In this document: one piece after another, positions 44,735 to 52,229 of the stretch
How positions within the stretch are numbered: position 1 is the first letter of the stretch
Layout of the letters: the number at the start of each line of letters is the position of its first letter
From: Candidatus Poribacteria bacterium
GTDB lineage: Bacteria > Poribacteria > WGA-4E > WGA-3G
Length of the DNA: 64,000 nucleotides
Assembly (NCBI GenBank): GCA_022827185.1
Contig: JAJDTM010000029.1
Coordinates: 1 to 64,000 of the forward strand
Direction: 5' to 3'
The notes under the pieces: model-generated
What the model was told of the DNA's origin: nothing
Seen by the model: the letters and a program-made list of their open reading frames with translations, nothing else
Database searches by the model: none
Program-made: the position numbers and the translations under genes

Positions 44735-46642
44735 TTACTCCTGATCTGGCTGTTGATAATACTGTCCCAGGACCTCATTGGCGAGACTTCTGCCATCTTC
44801 AATGACGCGTGCTGCGAAATCGAGTGTAACCTCTTCAATGTTGTTTTCTTGTGCGCGCTGTTCAATCCGTGTCTGCGTGATATTTCGCATAAACCCAGCT
44901 GGCACTAAATTCAAACGTTCGATTGCCTCTTCCGTCCATTTCACTGGACTTTCAAAACCTGGAACGACTTCAGCACTCTCGGAGTCGGAAGTCTGTGCTT
45001 GCAAGGTTCTGAGTTCAGGTGCATCCTCACGGACTGCAGCCGCTTCCCCCATGCTGTCGTTGATAATCTCGGTTGCGAAAGCATTGGTGATAGTGCCAAT
45101 TTTTTGGGCGCGTGCGGATTTTTCGATACGTGCTTTGACGTTTCGGCGCATATAGCCGCGTGGCACCGTGCGGAGTGCCTTTTTCGCCTGCTCCGACCAC
45201 TGGAGTCGAACACCGTCAAAGGTCTCTTCCTCGGCAGTACCCCCTTCGTCTACAGCGATGTTTTCCAGAGAACCTTTGTCTACCATCTGAAAACGCTCTG
45301 GTGGCGAACTACAGACAGGACACTGGACAGGTTGCTGGTTGTGCGCTGCGTAGCCACATTCGCCACAGATATAGGTCTGGACTGCGTCTGACTCCAAAAC
45401 TTTCTGTTCGGCGATCTCTTTTGCGACGCGCGTTAATTTTTCAGAGGCACGTTGCGGCATAATCGCTTCCATCGCCATGTCGATGACGCTCTCGGTAATA
45501 ACAGAATGACCGCGTTCAATGGCAAACCGATGCACGGCTGTTTTCGCGATGCCGCGTACCAACGGAGGGGCTTTTTCCATTCTATCCAATGCTTCCTGCG
45601 TCCAGACGAGGGTCTCTTCTGCTTTGACATCAATCTGAGGGAAATAACGTTGGCTTGATAAGAGTACATTACAAGGGGCAAGACGTAACAGATTCTCGGC
45701 AGTGCTACCGATGTCCATATCTTGTTCACTGTGGACACCGATCCTACCTAAAATGAGGAGCCACGGGTCTGTTTTTCGAGCATATTGTAGAATTTTTTCG
45801 TAGGCTTTTCCATCGAGTAGGGTAATTTTTAAGGCGTAGTCGTGTTCCTCTTTTGCAATAGACCGTGCCACCTCTAAGTGTGACTGATAAATTTTTGCCA
45901 ATCCGGTATCAATCACCTCTTCGTGGAGTTGCTCCTGCTCTTTAAATCTGAAAGTTCTTGCGGCGCGTTCGGTTAGCACATTCACGACGGAATTGAAGAC
46001 GATGTAGTGGAGATATGGGTCATAGACACCAACGGCTTCAACCTGTTTGTTGAACTTTTGTCCGAGCTGTATCGCGGTTTTTAAACCTGAGAAAGACTCA
46101 GGACTCCCATCAATTCCGACGAGGATATTCCCGTTATGTGCTTCAATCGGCTCAAGGTCCCGGACAACAAGCGTATCAGTATTGATACGACGGACGACGC
46201 GTTCAGTAACACCGCCGATGAGGCTATCTTTGACGGCACCCATACCGAGCGCACCCATAATCACGAGGTCGTAATCGCTTTCCTGAATGTCTTCAACGAG
46301 TTTTATGTAGTGCTTGCCTTCCGGCATTTTGGGTTCAAACGGAATGTCAAGTTCGGCGCACTTCTGTTTCATTACCTCAAGATAGGAATCGGAGATCAGT
46401 TGCAGTCCCATCGTAATGAGCGTATCGTGGATTCGGCGTTGTTTTTCGAGTTCCACCTCGTCCTGATACTCCTCTGGCAGGGTGTATTCCATCTGCTTGA
46501 AGCGGACATCGTGCATTTTTGCGGCGTAAACGTGCGAACCCACCAATTGGGATCCGAACTTCTTTGCGAATTCAACCGCTAAAGCGATACTTGCGTCGGA
46601 GTAGTCCGAATTATCAACGGGTACGTAAATCTTTTTAATCAT
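44735..46642 (-). CDS. Multidomain universal-stress protein: USP-USP-PCP_red-rubredoxin-PCP_red-PCP_red
   Basis: A 635-aa protein. USP domain 1 is 1-160 (GALG then GG at 143-144) and USP domain 2 is 171-330, whose ATP motif GRIGVHSEQDMDIGS (299-313) fits G-x2-G-x9-G-S. PCP_red 1 is 347-395. A rubredoxin/rubrerythrin-like knuckle follows (CGEC 426-429, CPVC 441-444). PCP_red 2 and 3 are 482-528 and 569-615. USPs bind ATP and respond to stress; the rubredoxin-like Cys4 site would bind Fe or Zn. The leader-C SD AAGGAAAATC sits just before the ATG. I know of no precedent for this architecture; a redox-sensing role is inference. Confidence 0.9.
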   Translation of the reverse strand: MIKKIYVPVDNSDYSDASIALAVEFAKKFGSQLVGSHVYAAKMHDVRFKQMEYTLPEEYQDEVELEKQRRIHDTLITMGLQLISDSYLEVMKQKCAELDIPFEPKMPEGKHYIKLVEDIQESDYDLVIMGALGMGAVKDSLIGGVTERVVRRINTDTLVVRDLEPIEAHNGNILVGIDGSPESFSGLKTAIQLGQKFNKQVEAVGVYDPYLHYIVFNSVVNVLTERAARTFRFKEQEQLHEEVIDTGLAKIYQSHLEVARSIAKEEHDYALKITLLDGKAYEKILQYARKTDPWLLILGRIGVHSEQDMDIGSTAENLLRLAPCNVLLSSQRYFPQIDVKAEETLVWTQEALDRMEKAPPLVRGIAKTAVHRFAIERGHSVITESVIDMAMEAIMPQRASEKLTRVAKEIAEQKVLESDAVQTYICGECGYAAHNQQPVQCPVCSSPPERFQMVDKGSLENIAVDEGGTAEEETFDGVRLQWSEQAKKALRTVPRGYMRRNVKARIEKSARAQKIGTITNAFATEIINDSMGEAAAVREDAPELRTLQAQTSDSESAEVVPGFESPVKWTEEAIERLNLVPAGFMRNITQTRIEQRAQENNIEEVTLDFAARVIEDGRSLANEVLGQYYQQPDQE

Positions 46643-46745
46643 TTTTTTGATTTTCCTTGCGGAGAAACAACGTGCGTTTCGACTTTTAGGTGCGTTGCTT
46701 ATATCCGCGCTCCATCACATTACAGGCTACGGTTTCTGTAACGAG
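46643..46745. repeat. Leader-C repeat upstream of the universal-stress gene
   Basis: On the minus strand the element reads CCGTAGCCTGTAATGTGATG at its distal end and CCGCAAGGAAAATC at its proximal end, then the start codon. Parallels the copies at 41953, 60189 and 61852. Confidence 0.75.
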
Positions 46746-46971
46746 CCCCCAGAAAACCACCAAGGATGTGAGCGATTATCGTTGCTGGCCATAAATAAAC
46801 CATCGCTGTTTGCCACTCCCAGTCGAGGATAAAGTGCCGAACGACGATGTTAATCGTGATTGGAATGTAGAGACATCTACTCCACGGTCGGCTGAATCGT
46901 TTAAACCGGACACGGAAGAATCCGAATGTGAAATGAATCACAAAAGCCGCGAGAGAGATAAGGAGATTCAC
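46720..46971 (-). CDS. Small membrane protein, cytochrome oxidase cluster
   Basis: An 83-aa protein with two or three predicted TM segments (LLISLAAFVIHFTFGFFRVR, CLYIPITINIVVRHFIL, MVYLWPATIIAHILGGFLGA). It starts with GTG 5 bp after the SCO gene stop, consistent with coupling. Part of its 3' end overlaps the leader-C element. It has no recognised family; length and position resemble accessory oxidase-assembly proteins. Moderate confidence that it is real. Confidence 0.55.
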   Translation of the reverse strand: MNLLISLAAFVIHFTFGFFRVRFKRFSRPWSRCLYIPITINIVVRHFILDWEWQTAMVYLWPATIIAHILGGFLGARYRNRSL

Positions 46972-46976
46972 GTCTT

Positions 46977-47612
46977 TTATTTTCCGAGGAGTGCTTTGAC
47001 ATCGCGTCGTAAACGCAGCATTGCAGGTCCGCTTCGACTATCGTAGAAGTCGTGGATGTTCCCATCCGCTTTGACGAGAACAAACCGCGGACTATGGAGT
47101 ATTTCACTTCCTTTGTGGCCCGCGGCTAAACTGAACCCTTGTTCGGCTAACTGATATATTTTCGCTTTGTCCCCCGTGAGAAAATGCCAACGTCTATCGT
47201 CTGCGCCATAAGCCGCTGCATAGCGCGAGAGGACTCTTGGCGTATCCCGCTCTGGATCTACAGAAAACGAGACGAAATAGACAGGATCCGCGACAAATTC
47301 GGATTGCAGGCGTGCCATTTCTTGTGTCATCGCTGGGCAAATCGTCGGGCAATTGGTGAAGATGAAGTCGGCGACCCAAATTTTCCCCGCCATGTCGGAC
47401 AACCCTAACGGTTCTCCTTGTTGGTTGGTGAGGCTAAAGTCTGGCACGCTAACAGCGGCAGTCTCAGTTAATGCCTCTGGTTTCGTGTCAAATACCGACC
47501 ATAAATTGATGCCGGCGATAGCGATAATGATAACACCTAACGCTACCCAGACCAGTGTGCTTTTGTCTAATTTTCGCCTCGCTTTAGTGGCATTAGTAGC
47601 TTCTGCTTCCAT
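46977..47612 (-). CDS. SCO1/SenC-family copper chaperone
   Basis: A 211-aa protein. N-terminal TM anchor (WVALGVIIIAIAGINLWSVF), then thioredoxin-like fold with copper-binding CPTIC (Cys88/Cys92) and a His in ILHSPRFVLV. SCO proteins deliver copper to the CuA site of oxidase subunit II. The ATG at 47612 was chosen; an upstream in-frame start would overlap the subunit IV gene. It lies with the cytochrome c oxidase genes as expected. Confidence 0.93.
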   Translation of the reverse strand: MEAEATNATKARRKLDKSTLVWVALGVIIIAIAGINLWSVFDTKPEALTETAAVSVPDFSLTNQQGEPLGLSDMAGKIWVADFIFTNCPTICPAMTQEMARLQSEFVADPVYFVSFSVDPERDTPRVLSRYAAAYGADDRRWHFLTGDKAKIYQLAEQGFSLAAGHKGSEILHSPRFVLVKADGNIHDFYDSRSGPAMLRLRRDVKALLGK

Positions 47613-47631
47613 ATTCCAAATCCAGCAGTAG

Positions 47632-47970
47632 TTAGTGAGACGACGTATCCACAACTTCTGCCGCCGGTTTCTCTATGCCGTCGAGTCGCGCATCTAACGT
47701 GAGGTCAGGCATCAGCATAATCACGAGAAAAACACAGATAATAAACGGTGTTAGCACGATAATCGCCAGCGTTCTCTTTTCAAACTTTAGATGCATGAAA
47801 TAGTTAGCGACCAAAATAGCTTTCCCACAGGCGAGACCGATTAGGAGTATCGCCTTCAGGACGGTCGCGTATTCAGGGATTGCTACAGCGACCTCAATAG
47901 CTGTGAGTGCAGCCAGCCAATAAAAGATATTCATGTATTTCGGATGCTCTTTGTGTCCGTTTTCTGCCAT
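47632..47970 (-). CDS. Cytochrome c oxidase subunit IV (prokaryotic type)
   Basis: A 112-aa membrane protein with three TM segments (YMNIFYWLAALTAIEVAVAI, KAILLIGLACGKAILVANYF, LAIIVLTPFIICVFLVIMLM). The YFMHLKFEKR motif is the family signature of caa3-type subunit IV. This small subunit stabilises the oxidase complex. It is 11 bp from subunit III and precedes SCO. Confidence 0.92.
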   Translation of the reverse strand: MAENGHKEHPKYMNIFYWLAALTAIEVAVAIPEYATVLKAILLIGLACGKAILVANYFMHLKFEKRTLAIIVLTPFIICVFLVIMLMPDLTLDARLDGIEKPAAEVVDTSSH

Positions 47971-47981
47971 TTTATACCCTC

Positions 47982-48632
47982 CTACAGTAGATAGATAAAG
48001 GTGAAAACCATAATCCAGATAAGGTCAACGAAGTGCCAATAGAGTCCGACGATTTCTACTTCATGGTTAAACTCAGCGGTATATCGACCACGCAAACCAT
48101 GTATCAAGATAACGATAAGATAAATGACCCCACCGGTTACGTGCAGCCCGTGGAAACCTGTGATAGCGTAGAAAGTGGGACCAAAAAGCGTTGAACCACT
48201 GATAGTTGCACTCTTTAACCCGTGCTCAGGAATACCGGTCAATGTCAAACCGTGTTTAATCAAGTGAGTCCACTCATAAGCCTGTAGTCCAAGGAAGATT
48301 ATCCCTCCGGCGATCGTGAGTCCAAGGAACAGGCACATGCGTGAAACATTGCCGTTCTGAATGGATTCAAGTGCTTTCACCATCGTGACGCTACTGCATA
48401 TCAACAGGAATGTCATGGCTGCGGTTAGGTTAATACCAAGGATTTCGTCTGGTGGGACCCATCCGACTATGCCTGCGCCTGCGCGGAGTGCTGCATACGC
48501 TGCGAGCAGCGCGCCAAACGACATGGTATCCCCGACGAGGAAGATCCACATGCCGAGTTTACCGAGGCTATCCGGTGTAAGCGAAGGCTCGTATACATCT
48601 TCAGTGTGATCCAAAGTGGTAGCGTGTTCCAC
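47982..48632 (-). CDS. ctaE: Cytochrome c oxidase subunit III
   Basis: A 216-aa protein with five to six TM segments. Typical signature: LGKLGMWIFLVGDTMSFGAL, GIIFLGLQAYEWTHLIKHGL, FYAITGFHGLHVTGGVIYLI, and C-terminal VEIVGLYWHFVDLIWIMVFT. Start GTG at 48632 with AAGGAG. A second subunit-III-like gene lies two genes upstream (49036-49626). Confidence 0.94.
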   Translation of the reverse strand: MEHATTLDHTEDVYEPSLTPDSLGKLGMWIFLVGDTMSFGALLAAYAALRAGAGIVGWVPPDEILGINLTAAMTFLLICSSVTMVKALESIQNGNVSRMCLFLGLTIAGGIIFLGLQAYEWTHLIKHGLTLTGIPEHGLKSATISGSTLFGPTFYAITGFHGLHVTGGVIYLIVILIHGLRGRYTAEFNHEVEIVGLYWHFVDLIWIMVFTFIYLL

Positions 48633-48653
48633 TATATTTAAACTCCTTTTATT

Positions 48654-48732
48654 CGTTATCGGTTATCAGTTAAAGAAGAGTTTGGAATTATCGGAACCCT
48701 GTTTTAAGTGGCTACTGATAACTAACAACTAT
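48654..48732. repeat. Family A repeat (GTTATCGGTTATCAG arms)
   Basis: Arms TCGTTATCGGTTATCAG and CTACTGATAACTAACAAC, with the core TTAAAGAAG. It separates subunit III from the CPAC protein. Confidence 0.75.
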
Positions 48733-48737
48733 TTGTA

Positions 48738-49013
48738 TTAGATGGTTTCTTCATCCGTCGGTTTTCTGTTTGCACGTCGGTAATGTAAATAAACTGTGCC
48801 GCCGATGAGCCCGAAAACAGTAAAAGGCATTGCCATCAGAAAAAGGATACTCCAATTAAAACCTTTACCGATCGGGTCATCAAGTGTTTTGCAAGCAGGA
48901 CATGCCTCAACGGACATCGGTACGATAAATATGACGAATATTAAGACGGCAGCCCATAAGACTTTTGTATAGCAAGTTTTGGCTTGCCAGCTACGCCAAA
49001 ATAGTTTATGCAT
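48738..49013 (-). CDS. Small membrane protein with a CPAC motif
   Basis: A 91-aa protein with an N-terminal hydrophobic segment (VLWAAVLIFVIFIVPMSVEA) likely a signal, then CPACKTLDD and a second TM (FNWSILFLMAMPFTVFGLIG), with a basic tail. The CPAC pair could bind metal or be redox active. It sits between two subunit III genes; unrecognised function. The ATG at 49013 is preferred to a longer frame that would overlap the next gene. Confidence 0.7.
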   Translation of the reverse strand: MHKLFWRSWQAKTCYTKVLWAAVLIFVIFIVPMSVEACPACKTLDDPIGKGFNWSILFLMAMPFTVFGLIGGTVYLHYRRANRKPTDEETI

Positions 49014-49035
49014 TCCAATAATTCCTTTCGCGGTT

Positions 49036-49626
49036 CTACGAGAGATACACCAAAACGTAGAGAATTGGCCAGAGCGCGACAACAAAAATCCAGTAGATGG
49101 TACACGTATCAACGCCGATGTAACGGTCTGCAGAGAAACGCCCTGCCATTGCCATACCGAAAACAATAAACAGCCATATAACAGCACTCAGCACGTGAAC
49201 GGCATGACACCCAATTAGGACATAAAAGATGCCGCCATATACGCCAGATTGAAGTGTGAGTCCGTTGCGAATGAGTTGTACCCACTCGCTGCCCTGCACA
49301 CCGAGGAAAAGTAGCCCAAGTCCGCCGGTGAGTAGTAGCCAATTACGTAACTGCTTCAGGTTGTCTTTCTGAATTGCGCGGCGTGCTTGAAACATTGTAT
49401 AGCCGCTCAATAAAAGTAAGACAGTATTAATGCCAGTTATTGCGCGTGGTAACTCAATCCCGATATGTGATGGCGGGGGCCAGGTGACATTCCCGACTCG
49501 AAATACGAGAAATGTGCCGATAAGCCCCGAAAACAGCATCGTCTCCGCACCGAGCAGGACTAATACTCCCAATCGTGCGTTGCTCAAGGGTTGACGTTCT
49601 TGGATTTCAGGACTATTCTGTGTCAT
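49036..49626 (-). CDS. Second cytochrome c oxidase subunit III-like protein
   Basis: A 196-aa protein with five TM segments. LGVLVLLGAETMLFSGLIGT and FLGVQGSEWVQLIRNGLTLQ match subunit III, as does FYVLIGCHAVHVLSAVIWLF. It differs clearly from ctaE at 47982 (second family member). Start overlaps the stop of 49626-50009 by 1 nt (TAATG). Possibly the subunit III of a heme-copper oxidase with the CtaE paralogue, or a fused IIIb-type. Confidence 0.85.
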   Translation of the reverse strand: MTQNSPEIQERQPLSNARLGVLVLLGAETMLFSGLIGTFLVFRVGNVTWPPPSHIGIELPRAITGINTVLLLLSGYTMFQARRAIQKDNLKQLRNWLLLTGGLGLLFLGVQGSEWVQLIRNGLTLQSGVYGGIFYVLIGCHAVHVLSAVIWLFIVFGMAMAGRFSADRYIGVDTCTIYWIFVVALWPILYVLVYLS

Positions 49627-50009
49627 TACTCACGCACCCTATTTTTTAGAATCCGAAGCACAATTTCAACGACTGCCGCGATAACTAACAGTAACAAGCA
49701 GACACCTAAAATCACGGTAGCGATACCGCTTGCGACCGTTCCAATAATAAGCAGCCCGATCAATAGCAGAGATAAGATGAGAGCAAGGCGGTGGTTTTGA
49801 ATAATCTCACCTATCGCTGCGAAAATCAATAGCAACCCGATGATCCCCAGAACAGGGACAATAAGATTACTAACAACACCTTCAACAGATTGAGGCAATT
49901 TGCTGCCTGTAACAATTGCTGCTGTTACAATGGCAAATAACCCGGCAAACAACAAGCACAGCACGAGTCCGAGGCGGCGATTTCGCTTGCGATGCTCTGG
50001 CGCGTTCAT
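49626..50009 (-). CDS. Hypothetical four-TM membrane protein
   Basis: A 127-aa protein with four hydrophobic segments (LGLVLCLLFAGLFAIVTAAI, NLIVPVLGIIGLLLIFAAIG, ALILSLLLIGLLIIGTVASG, LGVCLLLLVIAAVVEIVLRI). Not recognised. It is between heme O synthase and the second subunit III, so an oxidase-related role is plausible. SD AAGGG upstream of the ATG. Confidence 0.7.
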   Translation of the reverse strand: MNAPEHRKRNRRLGLVLCLLFAGLFAIVTAAIVTGSKLPQSVEGVVSNLIVPVLGIIGLLLIFAAIGEIIQNHRLALILSLLLIGLLIIGTVASGIATVILGVCLLLLVIAAVVEIVLRILKNRVRE

Positions 50010-50020
50010 ATACTCATCCC

Positions 50021-50947
50021 TTAAATTTTATCTAACGCCATTGTGATAAATACCACCGGCAAATAAAGCAGTGAAGCGTACAACAGATAGCGTGCGGCTT
50101 TTATAGAGCGTGTGCAAGCCAAATAGATACCGACTGCGAGAAACGCTACGCCTGCCAGCAGTACTGTGAAGAAATAGACACTACCGGCAACGCCATACAG
50201 AACAGGCAACAAACCGATGCCGAGGAGCGCGACGCAATTAATCACAATTTGGCGGCACGTGCTTGCGCCATCTGGGTGAATGACCGGTAGTAATCGGAAT
50301 CCAGCATTTGCGTAGTCTTCACGATAGATGATGGCTATCGCGAGAGAGTGTGGAATCTGCCAGAAAAAGAGTATAGCAAACAGTACCCACGCTTCACCTG
50401 TTAGCGAACCTCGTGCTGCGACCCATCCAACGACAGGCGGGAGTGCTCCCGGGACCGCACCGATAAGCGTACACAGCGAAGTTTTCCGTTTAAGCGGTGT
50501 ATAGAAAAACAGATAACTCACCACTATCAGTGAAATGACGAACCCACTCAGTATGTTAACAACGAATGTTAGATAAAGCATTCCACCACTCGTGAGCGCA
50601 GCACCGACAAACAACGCCTCCAAGGGATTCATCCTACCATCAGGAAGCGGTCGCTCCTGCGTCCGTTTCATCTGGGCATCTACATCGCGTTCAAGGTACT
50701 GGTTGAGTCCCAATACACCCGCCGCAGTCAACCCGGCACCGATAAGTGTATGCAGGCAAAGGAGCCAATTTACGGTCTGTTGCGCGCCGAGATAGAACCC
50801 CGCAGCAGTTGTAATGAGTATCATCACCACCAACCTCGGTTTGATAAACTCGACATAATCCGCCGCACGCCGCACGAAAACTGAGTGCTTTGACGGTGGG
50901 TTCGCTGTATCTGTATTGTCAGGTAATGTTATCGTTGTTGAACGCAT
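50021..50947 (-). CDS. ctaB: Protoheme IX farnesyltransferase (heme O synthase)
   Basis: A 308-aa polytopic UbiA-family prenyltransferase. NQYLERDVDAQMKRTQERPL is the aspartate-rich family motif, with TPLKRKTSLCTLIGAVPGAL as a second. It converts heme B to heme O, the substrate of heme A synthase encoded just upstream. Poor SD. A family B double palindrome fills the gap to ctaA. Confidence 0.95.
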   Translation of the reverse strand: MRSTTITLPDNTDTANPPSKHSVFVRRAADYVEFIKPRLVVMILITTAAGFYLGAQQTVNWLLCLHTLIGAGLTAAGVLGLNQYLERDVDAQMKRTQERPLPDGRMNPLEALFVGAALTSGGMLYLTFVVNILSGFVISLIVVSYLFFYTPLKRKTSLCTLIGAVPGALPPVVGWVAARGSLTGEAWVLFAILFFWQIPHSLAIAIIYREDYANAGFRLLPVIHPDGASTCRQIVINCVALLGIGLLPVLYGVAGSVYFFTVLLAGVAFLAVGIYLACTRSIKAARYLLYASLLYLPVVFITMALDKI

Positions 50948-50970
50948 TTTTTAAACCATTAAGTTCTATT

Positions 50971-51172
50971 AGTTCGTAGTAGGGCAATTTATTGCCCGTT
51001 GTATGCGCCTTCAGAACGTGCGATGAATCGCACTACTACAAACGGACTCGATATGTCCATCTCATTTAGTTCGTAGTAGGGCAATTTATTGCCCGTTGTA
51101 TGCGCCTTCAGAACGTGCGATAATGCACGTCGCATTTGGGCGAGTACGCCGCAGAATCGCACTACTACAAAC
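50971..51172. repeat. Tandem family B palindromes, one copy interrupted by the 32-bp element
   Basis: Two copies offset by 97 bp start at 50971 and 51068. Each has GTAGTAGGGCAATTTATTGC, then CCCGTTGTATGCGCCTTCAG, then GTGCGAT...AATCGCACTAC. Copy 1 has GTGCGATGAATCGCAC (51018-51033); in copy 2 the GTGCGAT is separated from GAATCGCAC by a 32-bp sequence (51122-51153). Confidence 0.9.
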
Positions 51173-51190
51173 GCACTCAGTATGTCTTTC

Positions 51191-52126
51191 TCATTCTGTA
51201 GCCAATGTGCCTCTCGCCGCTGTTTCAATAGTTACCGATGCATCAGTGAACCGGTAAATTTTTAGGGTAAGCACAAAACTGCTCACCAACATGAGTGCGC
51301 CGACTGCGACGTGCGCGGTGGTGATTGTTACCGTAAGTGCTGCTGCGAACGTTTCGCCGAATGCTGTGAGTTTCGCAAAAAACGCGCCAGTGCCGAGCAT
51401 CAACTGGATTGCAAGCAGACTCAACAATAGCAGTGGCATAGATTGCCCAATTCTCTGCGCTTCACCATTTGTTCCAAGGATACGTCTTGCCAACAAAAAG
51501 ATATGCAGTGCGACCAAGAAAGCAAAGAGAAGATGTGCGTCAAGTCTGCTGCCGGTATGCCGTAAAATCGCGCCAAAGATGAGCTGCACATAAATAAAGC
51601 ATGTTGTCATCAGACTTAACCGCCGCAACTTTCGCGCTGTTTCGCTCGCAGATACATCTCCATCTTGCCACCACTCACGAGAGGTGAACCACGCGATACC
51701 ACAGAGCAGTGCGAAAAACGCTTGTGCCAGACATGCATGCACAATCGCGAAGTTGCGATTAATCTGTGTAACCCGAAGTCCACCGAGGACACCCTGTACA
51801 ATGACAGCGATGAGTGCGGCGAGTCCGAGCCATTTCAACCATTTCCGAGAATCTCTCGCCCATATCAAGATAAAGAGACCGATCATCAGGATTCCAACGA
51901 GCGACCCCATGAGACGATGACTATGCTCATATAGGATACCGCCTACCATCTCTGATAATGGATAGAGGAACATATTGTACCCAAAGGTTGTTGGCCAATC
52001 GGGTACAGCCAAACCGGAATCAGTACTTGTGACAATCCCACCGATGACAATCAACAAGAACGTCGCCCCTGCAGTGAGGCGTGCCATTCTGTGTAGCCAC
52101 GGACTATAACTCGCGTGTTGCTGCAT
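51191..52126 (-). CDS. ctaA: Heme A synthase (COX15/CtaA)
   Basis: A 311-aa polytopic protein. LHRMARLTAGATFLLIVIGG, VTSTDSGLAVPDWPTTFG, YEHSHRLMGSLVGILMIGLF, QGVLGGLRVT and YVQLIFGAILRHTGSRLDAH are family blocks with heme-ligand histidines. It oxidises heme O to heme A for the oxidase. Part of the same cluster as ctaB/ctaD. The ATG at 52126 was preferred over an upstream TTG. Confidence 0.93.
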   Translation of the reverse strand: MQQHASYSPWLHRMARLTAGATFLLIVIGGIVTSTDSGLAVPDWPTTFGYNMFLYPLSEMVGGILYEHSHRLMGSLVGILMIGLFILIWARDSRKWLKWLGLAALIAVIVQGVLGGLRVTQINRNFAIVHACLAQAFFALLCGIAWFTSREWWQDGDVSASETARKLRRLSLMTTCFIYVQLIFGAILRHTGSRLDAHLLFAFLVALHIFLLARRILGTNGEAQRIGQSMPLLLLSLLAIQLMLGTGAFFAKLTAFGETFAAALTVTITTAHVAVGALMLVSSFVLTLKIYRFTDASVTIETAARGTLATE

Positions 52127-52229
52127 GCCAAGTTTCCACAAAAATCAAAAGAACGGAAGGATGGAAGATTCTTGGAAGGTTGGAAGATTGGGCACCCATC
52201 CTTCCATCCTTCCATTCTTCCTCCGTCGC

